Origin: Aliiroseovarius halocynthiae | GTDB lineage: Bacteria > Pseudomonadota > Alphaproteobacteria > Rhodobacterales > Rhodobacteraceae | NCBI RefSeq assembly: GCF_007004645.1 | Contig: NZ_ML660019.1 | Location: 1 to 64,000, forward strand | Direction: 5' to 3' | Length of the DNA: 64,000 nt | Shown here: positions 18,853 through 27,680 of the stretch, one piece after another | Layout: every line of letters starts with the position of its first letter | Numbering within the stretch: position 1 is the stretch's first letter | Notes under the pieces: generated by a model | Databases searched by the model: none | What the model saw: only the letters and a program-made list of their open reading frames with translations | What the model was told of the DNA's origin: nothing | Translations under genes and position numbers: made by a program

Positions 18853-18881
18853 TTGACACTGGGCACGTGCCGGAATATTCG
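18853..18881 (+). promoter_or_regulatory. Promoter of elongator tRNA-Met
   Basis: TTGACA at 18853-18858 and TATTCG at 18876-18881 are 17 bases apart. The expected start lies about ten bases before the tRNA. Confidence 0.65.
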
Positions 18882-18898
18882 AACCTCCGATATGAGAT

Positions 18899-18975
18899 GG
18901 CGTGGTAGCTCAGCTGGTTAGAGCACAGCACTCATAATGCTGGGGTCGGCGGTTCAAGTCCGCCCCACGCTACCA
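18899..18975 (+). tRNA. Elongator tRNA-Met (CAT)
   Basis: A 77-nt cloverleaf with anticodon CAT and encoded CCA. The anticodon arm and variable loop (GAGCACAGCACTCATAATGC) match elongator tRNA-Met rather than the lysidine-modified tRNA-Ile. The acceptor begins with a G-U pair, which is slightly unusual. Confidence 0.92.
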
Positions 18976-18990
18976 TCTCAATCTTGAAGA

Positions 18991-19019
18991 AAGCCCTGCC
19001 TGCTGGCGGGGCTTCTTTC
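18991..19019. terminator. Terminator shared by tRNA-Met and the DUF1801 gene
   Basis: AAGCCCTGCC pairs with GGCGGGGCTT around TGCT, followed by CTTTCG. On the minus strand it is followed by TCTTC, so it can end both convergent units. Confidence 0.75.
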
Positions 19020-19027
19020 GTTCTGGC

Positions 19028-19438
19028 CTAGGTTAGGTGATAGGTCAGCGCGCGCCGGATCAACAATGCAACGGCGTCATGCGGGATATCTGCAGGATCT
19101 TCGAATATGACTGCGCGATTTCCATCGAATTTCAGCGACTTGGGAAACAACGCGCGGACATCTGACATCACGCTTGTTTGGCAATGCGTATAAATCGCAA
19201 TGCCGCCCGATTTGGGGATGCCCAGACGCACGGTCGTGCCGGATTTGGAGTGGCTGGTCAGATATGCGGGCTGTCCCCACTTCAATGTCTCTTCCAGCGG
19301 GCCGATGGCGGCATCTTCACGCGCAACCTCGAATATCATGCGCCGAAGGGCAAGCAGTCCGCGCCGTGCGGATGGTTCGAATGCGTCAAATGCGGCCTGA
19401 ACTTCAGGATCGGTGATTTTTTTGGGCGGCTTTTCCAT
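19028..19438 (-). CDS. DUF1801 (YdhG/YjbR-like) domain protein
   Basis: The 136-residue protein fits DUF1801: a helical start (VQAAFDAFEPSARRGLLALRR), then ETLKWGQPAYLT, a strand region with GTTVRLG, and the closing LPKS-like FPKSLKFDGNRAVIF. Members are small soluble proteins with an iron-chaperone-like or YjbR-like fold; the role is not established. Start ATG 19438 (MEKPPKK) is preferred because the longer frame runs into the upstream terminator. It is convergent with the tRNA-Met gene. Confidence 0.85.
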   Translation of the reverse strand: MEKPPKKITDPEVQAAFDAFEPSARRGLLALRRMIFEVAREDAAIGPLEETLKWGQPAYLTSHSKSGTTVRLGIPKSGGIAIYTHCQTSVMSDVRALFPKSLKFDGNRAVIFEDPADIPHDAVALLIRRALTYHLT

Positions 19439-19472
19439 GTCCCGACCGTGACGTCTTGACCTGCGCCCTGTC

Positions 19473-19504
19473 AAAGAAAAAGCCCCACCAGAAGGCGGGG
19501 CTTT
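19473..19504 (-). terminator. ald terminator
   Basis: On the minus strand AAAGCCCC and GGGGCTTT pair across a 10-nt loop and are followed by TTCTTTG. It lies 20 bases past the ald stop. Confidence 0.8.
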
Positions 19505-19525
19505 CAAAAGACCTGAAAGGGAGGA

Positions 19526-20644
19526 TCAGGCCTTCAGCGCCAATGCTGGCGACAGAACGTCAAGGCCAAGGGCTTCGCCGACCGCGTAATAGGTCAGCTT
19601 GCCTGCGTGTACGTTCAGGCCGTTCAACAAATGCGGATCATCCTCGCAGGCCTGCTTCCAACCTTTGTCGGCCAGTGACAGCATGAAGGGCAGGGTGGCA
19701 TTCCCCAGTGCGATGGTCGACGTGCGCGCAACCGCGCCCGGCATGTTGGCCACGCAGTAATGCATCACGTTGTCGACTTCATAGATCGGGTCGGCATGGG
19801 TGGTGGCTTTCGAGGTCTCGAAGCAGCCACCTTGGTCGATGGCGACGTCCACAAGCACGGCGCCCGGCTTCATGGTCGGCAGCTGTGCGCGGCTGATCAG
19901 TTTGGGGGCAGCTGCACCCGGGATCAGAACGGCGCCAATCACCATGTCGGCCTGCTGGACCAGCTCGGCAGTTGCTGCGGCGGTCGAGTACTGGTTCTTG
20001 AAGGTGCCACCATAGACGTCATCCAAATAGCGAAGACGCGGCAGCGAACGATCCAGAACGGTCACATCTGCGCCCATGCCAGCAGCGACCTTGGCGGCGT
20101 GGGTGCCGACGACACCGCCGCCGATCACAACGACCTTGGCCGGGCCTACACCGGGCACACCGCCCATCAAGACGCCCCGACCGCCATTGGCCTTCTGCAG
20201 GGTCCATGATCCGACCTGAGGGGCCAAACGCCCTGCAACTTCCGACATAGGGGCCAGCAGAGGCAAGCCACCATTGCTGTCGGTGACGGTTTCATACGCA
20301 ATTGCAGTGCAGCCCGACGCCAGCAGGTCATGGGTCTGATCGGGGTCCGGGGCAAGGTGCAGATACGTGAACAGAAGCTGCCCTTCACGCAGCATCTTGC
20401 GCTCTCCGGCTTGCGGCTCTTTCACTTTTACGATCATGTCGGCTTTGGCGAAGATCTCTTCCGCCGTGTCCAGAACAGTCGCGCCAACGGCACGGTAATC
20501 GTCATCCGAGAACCCAGCACCCATCCCGGCACTGGTTTCAACGATGACAGAATGGCCACGTCCGATGGCCTCGCCTGCGGCGGCGGGCGTCAATCCGACG
20601 CGGAATTCTTGTGGCTTGATCTCTTTTGGGCATCCGATCAGCAT
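19526..20644 (-). CDS. ald: Alanine dehydrogenase
   Basis: The 372-residue enzyme interconverts L-alanine and pyruvate with NAD and ammonia. The catalytic residues of the family are in place: Lys75 in VKVKEPQ and His96 in TYLHLAPD. A Rossmann motif lies in [20 protein letters not shown] (about residues 170-190). Length is normal for Ald. It is divergent from an Lrp/AsnC-type gene across a 160-base gap, the usual ald-regulator arrangement, which implies alanine-responsive control. Confidence 0.97.
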   Translation of the reverse strand: MLIGCPKEIKPQEFRVGLTPAAAGEAIGRGHSVIVETSAGMGAGFSDDDYRAVGATVLDTAEEIFAKADMIVKVKEPQAGERKMLREGQLLFTYLHLAPDPDQTHDLLASGCTAIAYETVTDSNGGLPLLAPMSEVAGRLAPQVGSWTLQKANGGRGVLMGGVPGVGPAKVVVIGGGVVGTHAAKVAAGMGADVTVLDRSLPRLRYLDDVYGGTFKNQYSTAAATAELVQQADMVIGAVLIPGAAAPKLISRAQLPTMKPGAVLVDVAIDQGGCFETSKATTHADPIYEVDNVMHYCVANMPGAVARTSTIALGNATLPFMLSLADKGWKQACEDDPHLLNGLNVHAGKLTYYAVGEALGLDVLSPALALKA

Positions 20645-20767
20645 GGGGGTGTCCTCCTTCTCCCTGGTGCTGAGACATTAGGCTCTCATCTTTCGATCTT
20701 GGGGGGGCTGGGATGCAATTGCTTTGAAAAGATGTGGCGCAGCGGGTATGGTTCTTCGAAGGAATCC

Positions 20768-20794
20768 GCGCAAATGGCGCAAATAGCGCAAGGA
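20768..20794 (+). repeat. Three tandem 9-bp repeats upstream of lrp
   Basis: GCGCAAATG, GCGCAAATA and GCGCAAGGA follow one another without gaps. The third unit holds the likely ribosome binding site (AAGGA). They could be an operator or a slippage-prone tract. Confidence 0.7.
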
Positions 20795-20800
20795 ATGTGA
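20774..20800 (+). CDS. Possible 8-residue leader peptide before lrp
   Basis: ATG at 20774 follows AAGGAA at nine bases spacing and encodes MAQIAQGM, ending at TGA 20798-20800, six bases before the TTG start of the regulator. It lies inside three 9-bp tandem repeats (20768-20794). It could couple translation to the regulator gene or simply be chance. Confidence 0.3.
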   Translation: MAQIAQGM

Positions 20801-20806
20801 TCATAA

Positions 20807-21265
20807 TTGGAACTTGATAGTGTAGATCGCCGCATATTACGGGCATTGCAACGCACTGGCCGTATTTCAAACGCTGAGCTGTCCGAGAAGGTGAATCTGT
20901 CCCCATCCGCGTGCCATCGCCGAGTGCAAAGGCTTGAGGCTGAGGGCTTCATCAAGAACTATGTGGCCCTTCTGGATGCGCGAAAGTTGAACTGCCCGAC
21001 CACTGTGTTTGTCGAAATCACGCTGTCCGGTCAGGCAGACGAAGTTCTGGAAGCCTTCGAGCGCGAGGTCGCGCGTGTGCCGGACGTGCTGGAATGTCAC
21101 CTGATGGCGGGCACGGCAGACTATCTTCTGAAAGTCGTTGCACAAGACACTGAAGACTTTGCCCGGATTCACCGCCAGTACCTTGCACGCCTTCCAGGCG
21201 TTCAGGGAATGCAATCCAGCTTTGCCCTGCGCACGGTGTTTAAGACTACGGCACTGCCCGTCTGA
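20807..21265 (+). CDS. Lrp/AsnC family regulator of alanine dehydrogenase
   Basis: The 152-residue protein has an N-terminal helix-turn-helix (LDSVDRRILRALQRTGRISNAELSEKVNLSPSACHRRVQRLE) and a C-terminal RAM/AsnC domain (about 70-150) with AGTADYLLKV. It begins at TTG 20807, since no in-frame ATG lies between the stop at 20798 and the conserved MELD opening. Its position, divergent from ald, suggests it controls ald in response to alanine, like AldR-type regulators. Confidence 0.9.
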   Translation: MELDSVDRRILRALQRTGRISNAELSEKVNLSPSACHRRVQRLEAEGFIKNYVALLDARKLNCPTTVFVEITLSGQADEVLEAFEREVARVPDVLECHLMAGTADYLLKVVAQDTEDFARIHRQYLARLPGVQGMQSSFALRTVFKTTALPV

Positions 21266-21312
21266 ACTGCTCCCGCGCCCTTATGACCTGATGGTCAACA
21301 GGCTTGGGGGTG

Positions 21313-21472
21313 GCCGCGCATTCTGCGCGGCGGATTTCAAGCCTTCGGCGAGGATATTTGAAACAAGAAAAGCGATCAGATCCTGATATCGCGTCTTTTT
21401 CTTGTTCAAATATCCCGGGGTGAGCCCCGGCAGGGGCGAGGGGCAGCGCCCCTCAGGCTCACGAAGTGAGCC
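21313..21472. repeat. Cluster of inverted repeats between convergent genes
   Basis: Four hairpins lie in 160 bases: CCGCGCA/TGCGCGG (21314-21330), a 19-bp arm pair starting GGATATTTGAA (21352-21415), GAGGGGC/GCCCCTC (21438-21454) and GGCTCAC/GTGAGCC (21456-21472). The long central pair has T and A runs on both sides, so it can end transcription of both convergent genes. Such mosaics recur between genes in roseobacters as I recall. Confidence 0.75.
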
Positions 21473-21479
21473 ACCGTTG

Positions 21480-22739
21480 CTATGCTGCGCGTGCTGCCAA
21501 GGGTTGCTCTTTCACAGGCAAATGCACGATGGCCGAGAACGCACCGACGCCAACACCGATCCACCAGACCAGTGTATAGTCGCCAAACGCGTCATACATC
21601 CGACCACCTAACCAAACGCCAAGGAAGCTGCCCAACTGGTGCGAGAAGAAGACGATTCCGTACAGCGTTCCCATATAGCGCAGGCCATAGATATGCGCGA
21701 CAAGGCCTGATGTCAGCGGGACTGTTGCCAGCCAGAGCGACCCCATCGCGATTGAGAAGATGATGACCGAGGTCGGCGTGATCGGCATTAGGATGAACAA
21801 GGTCGCCACGATTGTACGCCCGGTATAGATCGCCGCCAGAAGGTACTTTTTCGAATAGGTCTTACCCAGATACCCTGCCAGCAACGTCCCGCCGATATTG
21901 GCGAGACCAATCAGGGAAATCGAGATCGCACCCAGAGCGGATGTGGTTGAAACGCCCACCGCAGCCAACGTTCCCGACGGATCAATCGCCCCGCACATCT
22001 CGGTCACGAAGGCTGGGAAATGTGCGGTGATGAACGCCAGCTGATAGCCACAGGAAAAGAAGCCCAGAAAGATCAAAGTATAACTGGGGTCCTTCAGCGC
22101 CTTGATCAGGATCTGCCCCATGCTTTCTTCCAGTTCGGATTTGCTGACGAGGCTTTCGGTTTTCATCAACGGGAGCAATGCCAGCGTTGCCAGAATGGCG
22201 GCGGCGAAAGCGATGAAGACGCTTTGCCATGTCATGAAGGTCAGCAGGTATTCGGCCAGCGGCGCACCAAACACCTGACCGGCGGATCCGGCAGCAGTGG
22301 CGATTGCCAAGGCCATCGAACGATTCTCGTCACTGGCGGCACGGCCGACAACGGCCAGAATAACGCCAAACCCGGTGCCCGCGATGCCGAAGCCCACCAG
22401 AACCTCAAGCATTTGATGTGCTTCTGGTGTTACGGCGGTCGAGCTGGCGACCAATCCAACAGCATAGATAATTGCACCCATGATGATGGCTTTGCGGTCT
22501 CCGATCTTCTCGGCAATGGCGCCAAAAATGGGTTGCCCGATGCCCCACGCAAGGTTTTGGATCGCAATCGCCAGCGAAAATTCGGCCCGTGGCCAGTTGA
22601 ATTCGGTCGCGATAGGGATCTGAAAGACGCCAAAACTGGCCCGGATCGCAAAGCTGATCAGGATGATGAAGCAGCCTGCCACAAGGACCGGCGTAATAAG
22701 GGGTGCGCGCGTGTGTTCCATTGGATCAATGTCTGGCAA
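21480..22739 (-). CDS. MFS transporter (oxalate/formate antiporter-like subfamily)
   Basis: The 419-residue protein has about twelve hydrophobic segments in two halves of six, with a central cytoplasmic loop near residues 185-215 (MKTESLVSKSELEESMGQ). The first half contains SFGVFQIPIATEFNWPRAEFSLAIAIQNLAWG, and the loop between helices 2 and 3 reads GAIAEKIGDRKAI, both typical of the major facilitator superfamily. It probably carries an organic anion; the sequence does not name it. It is divergent from zapE and convergent with the Lrp gene. Confidence 0.85.
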   Translation of the reverse strand: MPDIDPMEHTRAPLITPVLVAGCFIILISFAIRASFGVFQIPIATEFNWPRAEFSLAIAIQNLAWGIGQPIFGAIAEKIGDRKAIIMGAIIYAVGLVASSTAVTPEAHQMLEVLVGFGIAGTGFGVILAVVGRAASDENRSMALAIATAAGSAGQVFGAPLAEYLLTFMTWQSVFIAFAAAILATLALLPLMKTESLVSKSELEESMGQILIKALKDPSYTLIFLGFFSCGYQLAFITAHFPAFVTEMCGAIDPSGTLAAVGVSTTSALGAISISLIGLANIGGTLLAGYLGKTYSKKYLLAAIYTGRTIVATLFILMPITPTSVIIFSIAMGSLWLATVPLTSGLVAHIYGLRYMGTLYGIVFFSHQLGSFLGVWLGGRMYDAFGDYTLVWWIGVGVGAFSAIVHLPVKEQPLAARAA

Positions 22740-22819
22740 TTGCCGCAGTGCGTCAATTCGTGCTTTGTGATGCGCGACGTAACCTTTTCTTATGTGTCGC
22801 GGGGCTTTATCTGTCAGGC

Positions 22820-23905
22820 ATGGGAAATCTGATCCAAACCTATGACGCTCTTGCCCAATCCGGCGAGATCACCCGCGACCCCGCGCAAGAGGCCTGCCTG
22901 CCTGCGTTGGAAGATATCCGTGCGCATCTGGATACGGCGCCCAAGCGCAAGCGCGGTATTCTGGGGGGGCTGTTTCATTCCAAGCCCGAAGAGGTGCCGC
23001 AGGGGCTGTACCTGTGGGGGGGCGTTGGGCGCGGCAAATCCATGTTGATGGACCTGTTTGTCGACAGTCTGGAAAATACCCCCGCCCGCCGCGTGCATTT
23101 CCACGCCTTCATGCAAGAGGTGCACGAGGGCATGGCCGAGGCGCGCAGGACGGGTGTGGATGACCCTCTGGCTCCGGTTGCGGCGAAGATTGCTGCGGAT
23201 ATCAAGCTGTTCGCCTTCGATGAAATGCAGATCACTGACATCACCGACGCGATGATCGTTGGGCGTCTGTTCGAGAAGCTGTTCGATGCGGGCGTCGTGG
23301 TGGTTACCACGTCGAACCGTCACCCAGATGATCTGTATAAAGACGGGCTGAATCGGCAGCTTTTCCTGCCGTTTATTTCGCTTCTGAAAGGTCAGATGGT
23401 GGTGCACGAGCTGGTTAGCCCGAATGACTATCGTCAGGACCGTCTGTCGGGCGAGCAGGTCTATTTCAGCCCCGCGAATGCGGACGCGCGGCAGGCGATT
23501 GATGCGCTTTGGAAAGATTTGACGGGTGGAAGCAGCGAGCCTTTGGTGCTGAGCGTAAAAGGGCGCGAAGTTGTTTTGCCCGCCTATCGAAATGGGGCCG
23601 CACGTGCGCGGTTTCATGACCTTTGCGGCGCGATGCTGGGGCCCGGTGACTATCTGACCGTCGCCAACGCTGTGAAGTTGCTGGTGCTCGAGGATATCCC
23701 GCGTCTTAGCCGGCAAAATTTCAACGAAGCCAAGCGCTTTGTCACGCTTATCGACGCGCTGTACGAGGCAAAGGTTCGGTTGATCGCATCTGCGGCAGCC
23801 ATCCCCGAGATGCTGTATGTCGAAGGTGAAGGATCGTTTGAGTTCGAGCGCACAGCCAGCCGCTTGCGCGAGATGCAGGATAAGGACTGGGGGGAAGAGG
23901 TCTGA
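22820..23905 (+). CDS. zapE: Cell division protein ZapE (AFG1-like ATPase)
   Basis: The 361-residue P-loop ATPase has Walker A GGVGRGKS at residues 67-74, Walker B FAFDEMQ near 135, and ITDAMIVGRLFEKLFDAGVVVVTTSN typical of the AFG1/ZapE family. In Escherichia coli ZapE acts at the Z-ring, and it is related to mitochondrial AFG1. ATG 22820 (MGNLIQTYDAL) matches family starts. A 414-base structured gap follows it. Confidence 0.93.
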   Translation: MGNLIQTYDALAQSGEITRDPAQEACLPALEDIRAHLDTAPKRKRGILGGLFHSKPEEVPQGLYLWGGVGRGKSMLMDLFVDSLENTPARRVHFHAFMQEVHEGMAEARRTGVDDPLAPVAAKIAADIKLFAFDEMQITDITDAMIVGRLFEKLFDAGVVVVTTSNRHPDDLYKDGLNRQLFLPFISLLKGQMVVHELVSPNDYRQDRLSGEQVYFSPANADARQAIDALWKDLTGGSSEPLVLSVKGREVVLPAYRNGAARARFHDLCGAMLGPGDYLTVANAVKLLVLEDIPRLSRQNFNEAKRFVTLIDALYEAKVRLIASAAAIPEMLYVEGEGSFEFERTASRLREMQDKDWGEEV

Positions 23906-24031
23906 CGCGGCGTGGACGAGGGGCCGCGCACCTGCGACCCCTCAGGTTTGCACCTGCCTGCCTAACTCGGATGAAGGGTGCTTGCGCACCCCGTCGTCGG
24001 CCAAGGGTCTGGCATAGGGTCGTCGTCGTGA

Positions 24032-24043
24032 TTTGTGATCACG
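24032..24043. repeat. 12-bp direct repeat, left copy
   Basis: TTTGTGATCACG contains the palindrome GTGATCAC. The identical 12-mer recurs at 24290-24301. Confidence 0.8.
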
Positions 24044-24289
24044 TATACGCTTTTATCCCCAGCGCATTTCGAATCACTTAGCCACCCCGGCATAAAGTAC
24101 TGCTCGATAAGCCGTCCGCTTAGTGCGGACTTTGCCTATAGAATACCCTATTTATAGGCGCTAACCCCTTAATAGGTCAACATTTTACATCGAATCGCTG
24201 CCGATTCGCGAATCGGATAAAAAAGTGATTCTTTTCCGTGGCTTGAATTGTGTTCTTGAAGCGATCGGACGTGGTTACGCAAATTTAAT

Positions 24290-24301
24290 TTTGTGATCAC
24301 G
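24290..24301. repeat. 12-bp direct repeat, right copy
   Basis: Identical to 24032-24043. The pair brackets 246 bases of hairpin-rich, AT-rich DNA just past the 3' end of folC. Confidence 0.8.
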
Positions 24302-24319
24302 ACCGAATATTGCGCCGTT

Positions 24320-25594
24320 TCACCCGTTTTCGCGTAGGATGGCGCCCGCAAGATACAGCGATCCGCAAATCAGGATGCGCGACTGTGGGTCCTGCTGGGT
24401 GACTGCGTGGATGGCGTCCTTGACCGACGCGGCCACCGAGGACGTCATGCCGACCTTCGAAGCTTCGTCCGCTGTGGTGTCAGCTGGCAGTGTATTGGGC
24501 TCGTCCGGGATCGACACGGCGGTCAGGCTGTCGGCCACGCCCGCAAGCGGACGCAGATAGCCTGCAATATCCTTGGTGTTCAGCATTCCGCAGATCAGGT
24601 GGGTCGGACGTTTGGGCAGGTCGGCCAACACAGTCGCCAGCATTTCACCCGCTGCCGGGTTGTGACCGCCATCAAGCCACAGCTCGGCATCTCCGGCGGC
24701 ATCAATCAGCGGACCTGTGCGCAGGCGTTGCATCCGTGCGGGCCACGTGACGTCGCGCATGGCGGCTTCGCAGGCGGCTTCGTCAAAGCCCAGTGCGCGC
24801 AGGGCAGCAATCGCAGCACCTGCATTTTCGATCTGGTGCGGGCCGATCAGGGCGGGCAGGGGCAGATCCAGCAAGCCGTTTTCGTCTTGGAAGATCAGGC
24901 GTCCGCGCTCTTCCCAGAAATGCCAGTGCTGGCCATGCACGAATAAGGGGCAGCCCAGCTTGGCCGCGCGTGCCTCGATCACATCAAGCGCTTCGTCTTT
25001 CTGTGGGCCAACCACGCAGGGCACGCCGCGCTTCAGAATGCCGGCTTTTTCGCCCGCGATTTCAGGCAGGGTTTCGCCCAGAAACTGCGTGTGGTCGATC
25101 GAGATCGGCGTGATCACGGTCAACGCGGGTTTATCGACCACGTTGGTGGCGTCCAGCCGTCCGCCCAGCCCGGTTTCCAGCAGGGTGTAATCCGCGGGCG
25201 TTTCGGCAAAAGCCATCAGGCCTGCAACGGTCGTGATCTCGAAATAGGTAATGTTCTCTCCGCCATTGGCGGCATAGCAGCGGTCCAGAACTTCGGTCAG
25301 GGCTTCTTCGCTTATCAGATCGCCCGCCAAGCGGATGCGTTCGTGAAAACGTGCCAGATGTGGCGAGGTATAGGCATGCACCGCCTTGCCCGCGCCCTCA
25401 AGCCCCGCGCGGATCATCGCTTGGGTCGAGCCTTTGCCGTTCGTGCCTGCCAAGTGAATCGCCCCAGGCAGTTTGTCCTGAGGATTGTCCACGGCCTTTA
25501 AAAGCCGCCAAACACGATCAAGCGTCAGGTCGATGATTTTCGGGTGCAGCGACATCATCCGGTCAAGGATGACGTCCGAACCTTGGGCGCTCAC
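24320..25594 (-). CDS. folC: Bifunctional folylpolyglutamate / dihydrofolate synthase
   Basis: The 424-residue ATP-grasp-like ligase adds glutamate to dihydropteroate and to folates. It has the P-loop GTNGKGS at residues 50-56, the [14 protein letters not shown] segment, the [12 protein letters not shown] motif and a DGGHNP motif near 309. It starts at GTG 25594, whose GTGA overlaps the accD stop, so the two genes are translationally coupled, a common accD-folC pairing. Length is normal. Confidence 0.96.
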   Translation of the reverse strand: MSAQGSDVILDRMMSLHPKIIDLTLDRVWRLLKAVDNPQDKLPGAIHLAGTNGKGSTQAMIRAGLEGAGKAVHAYTSPHLARFHERIRLAGDLISEEALTEVLDRCYAANGGENITYFEITTVAGLMAFAETPADYTLLETGLGGRLDATNVVDKPALTVITPISIDHTQFLGETLPEIAGEKAGILKRGVPCVVGPQKDEALDVIEARAAKLGCPLFVHGQHWHFWEERGRLIFQDENGLLDLPLPALIGPHQIENAGAAIAALRALGFDEAACEAAMRDVTWPARMQRLRTGPLIDAAGDAELWLDGGHNPAAGEMLATVLADLPKRPTHLICGMLNTKDIAGYLRPLAGVADSLTAVSIPDEPNTLPADTTADEASKVGMTSSVAASVKDAIHAVTQQDPQSRILICGSLYLAGAILRENG

Positions 25595-26550
25595 GCTTTG
25601 TCAGCCTTGTCTGCGTCAGCGGGCGCGCTTTCTGCCGTTTCAGGCTCTGCTGGCGCTTCGGCTTCAGGCTCGGGTTTGGGTAGGTCACCTTTCACGGCAG
25701 GCGGCTGGTTTGTCAGCATGCGAATAATGGTGACCAGCTCGTCCTTCATGTCCTCGCGTTTGGTCACGCGGTCTAGCATCCCGTGATCCAGCAGGTATTC
25801 GGCACGCTGGAAGCCTTCGGGCAGTTTTTCGCGGATGGTCTGTTCAATAACGCGGGGGCCAGCGAAACAGATCAGGGCATTGGGTTCGGCGATATGCACA
25901 TCACCCAGCATCGCATAGGATGCAGTCACGCCGCCCGTGGTTGGGTGTGTCAGCACAACGATATAAGGCAGGTTTGCTTCTTTCAGCATCTGCACGGCAA
26001 CAGTCGTGCGCGGCATTTGCATCAGAGACAAGATGCCTTCCTGCATGCGCGCGCCACCTGCGGCGGAAAACAGAACCAGCGGGCGCTTCAAAGCAACCGC
26101 ACGTTCTGCTGCAGCGATAATCGCATTGCCCACATACATACCCATGGAGCCACCCATGAAGCTAAAATCCTGTGCGGCGGCAACGATTGGTGTGCGGCCC
26201 ATCTCGCCTTCGGCCACCAGCATCGCCTCGCGTTCGCCTGTGCCTTTGCGGGCGGACTTCATGCGCTCGGGGTATTTTTTCTGGTCCTTGAAGACCAGCG
26301 GATCGTCGATTGGGGCGGGGACGTCCACCTCGGTAAAGACGCCGCCGTCAAATAGGTGTGTAAAACGGTCACGCGGCGTGATCGCCATGTGATGTCCACA
26401 ATTGGTGCAGACGTTCTGGTTCTCGGAGAATTCGCGGTGGAACAGCATGGTTCCGCATTCACCACATTTGGTCCAAAGATTTTCCGGCACCTCGCGGCGC
26501 GAGAAAAGCGAGTTGATGCGGGGGCGGACGTAGTTCGAGATCCAGTTCAT
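25591..26550 (-). CDS. accD: Acetyl-CoA carboxylase, carboxyltransferase beta subunit
   Basis: The 319-residue protein forms the carboxyltransferase with AccA and makes malonyl-CoA for fatty acid synthesis. A zinc ribbon is formed by Cys29, Cys32, Cys48 and Cys51. The crotonase-fold core has [17 protein letters not shown] and the oxyanion-hole region [11 protein letters not shown]. The C-terminal tail (about 287-319) is Pro/Ala/Glu-rich and disordered, as often in this group. It is followed by folC with a 4-base overlap. Confidence 0.97.
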   Translation of the reverse strand: MNWISNYVRPRINSLFSRREVPENLWTKCGECGTMLFHREFSENQNVCTNCGHHMAITPRDRFTHLFDGGVFTEVDVPAPIDDPLVFKDQKKYPERMKSARKGTGEREAMLVAEGEMGRTPIVAAAQDFSFMGGSMGMYVGNAIIAAAERAVALKRPLVLFSAAGGARMQEGILSLMQMPRTTVAVQMLKEANLPYIVVLTHPTTGGVTASYAMLGDVHIAEPNALICFAGPRVIEQTIREKLPEGFQRAEYLLDHGMLDRVTKREDMKDELVTIIRMLTNQPPAVKGDLPKPEPEAEAPAEPETAESAPADADKADKA

Positions 26551-26581
26551 CGCCAGACTTCCTTGTTGCGTTTGGCCTTAG

Positions 26582-27508
26582 TTAGTCTGCCTCGACGGCA
26601 TTTGCAATTGGGCGGTTACGTTGGGACACGCGCCACCAGATCGCAAAGGCCAGCAGAACCATCGTGGTTTGCAGCACCATCGACGCTGTTGTGGCCGATC
26701 CCATCAGATCCACCTCGGCGACGAAAAGGGAAAATCCATCCATATTTCCCGCATTGCCCACTAGCACCATCGACATGTTGTTGCCAAAGTGAAGTCCTGC
26801 CGCCGCGCCGATATTGCCAGTGCGCACGGTCACAACGCTAAGAACGATGCCGACGACGCTGGTGTGGAGCACATAGAAATATGCGTTGTTTCCCCATGTC
26901 GCCGGGTCTGCGTGAAGAAGGCCAAAGGCGACCGAGGGCAGGATGGCCCAGATCCAGATGGACCGAAACCGGGCGCGCAATTGTTGCAGTATATAGCCGC
27001 GGAAAACCAACTCCTCGGCAAAAATCTGGATGAAGATCAGGATCAGCGCTGGGATAAGCACCACAAGCCATTCCGAAGGCGGCAGATTGCGTTCAAGCTG
27101 GGTTTGGTCTTGCGGAACAACGAACAGCGGTTCGAGCATTTGCAAGATCATGGCCGCAAATGACACAGCCAAGGCGATCAGAATGCCAATGCGAAACTGG
27201 CGCCAGAACACCCGCTTCTGTGGCCCAAATAGGGTCGCGAAGCTGCGTTTGTGCAGAAACCGCACGACCAGCCAAAGCCCAAGGTGATAGCCTAGAAAGG
27301 TCAAAAAGAAGATGCCCAGATGTACTGGAGTGACTGCATTAAGAATTATCGCGGGATGCTGACCGGTCAGCCAAGCACCCGCCGTGAAGATGCCGAATGT
27401 TGCGCCCAGAAACACTATGTGGATCAGGACGAAGCCCAGAATTGATCGCCAAATCTGGCAGCTGGGCTGCGCGGGCGACCAAAAGGACTGTTGAGGGAAC
27501 GATGGCAC
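26582..27508 (-). CDS. CPBP family intramembrane metalloprotease
   Basis: The 308-residue membrane protein carries the CPBP (CAAX protease and bacteriocin-processing) motifs: EELVFRGY, then a His in FGLLHAD, then HFGNN near the C-terminus. These Glu and His residues bind the zinc in the membrane. About seven to eight hydrophobic segments are visible. GTG 27508 is chosen over an earlier TTG because AGGAG lies seven bases before it. The substrate is unknown. Confidence 0.85.
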   Translation of the reverse strand: MPSFPQQSFWSPAQPSCQIWRSILGFVLIHIVFLGATFGIFTAGAWLTGQHPAIILNAVTPVHLGIFFLTFLGYHLGLWLVVRFLHKRSFATLFGPQKRVFWRQFRIGILIALAVSFAAMILQMLEPLFVVPQDQTQLERNLPPSEWLVVLIPALILIFIQIFAEELVFRGYILQQLRARFRSIWIWAILPSVAFGLLHADPATWGNNAYFYVLHTSVVGIVLSVVTVRTGNIGAAAGLHFGNNMSMVLVGNAGNMDGFSLFVAEVDLMGSATTASMVLQTTMVLLAFAIWWRVSQRNRPIANAVEAD

Positions 27509-27680
27509 GATGGAGCTCCTGACCGAATAAACTGGCAATCAACGACACTGTGTCGCGGATTACGCGGAAGAACAATCTTGTTTTCCGTGACTTGCCTTGA
27601 TGCATGCTGACTTGCTATCCGGTGGCCAACGACAAAAAAGATCGGGCAACGTTCCCGGTAATGTAGGGTTGGGAGAACTG

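Larger units (their letters stand above)
23906..24319. other. Structured, partly AT-rich intergenic region between zapE and folC
   Basis: I see no convincing gene. It holds GGGTGC/GCACCC (23976-23991), a 12-bp direct repeat TTTGTGATCACG at 24032-24043 and 24290-24301, and between these GTCCGC/GCGGAC (24114-24130), GCCTATA/TATAGGC (24134-24159) and the perfect palindrome CCGATTCGCGAATCGG (24201-24216). It may hold operators, a small RNA or a small inserted element. Confidence 0.6.

Noticed and set aside
24169-24351. A 60-codon minus-strand frame after folC
   Set aside because: It begins inside folC and crosses the hairpin region, with no ribosome binding site and no protein pattern.
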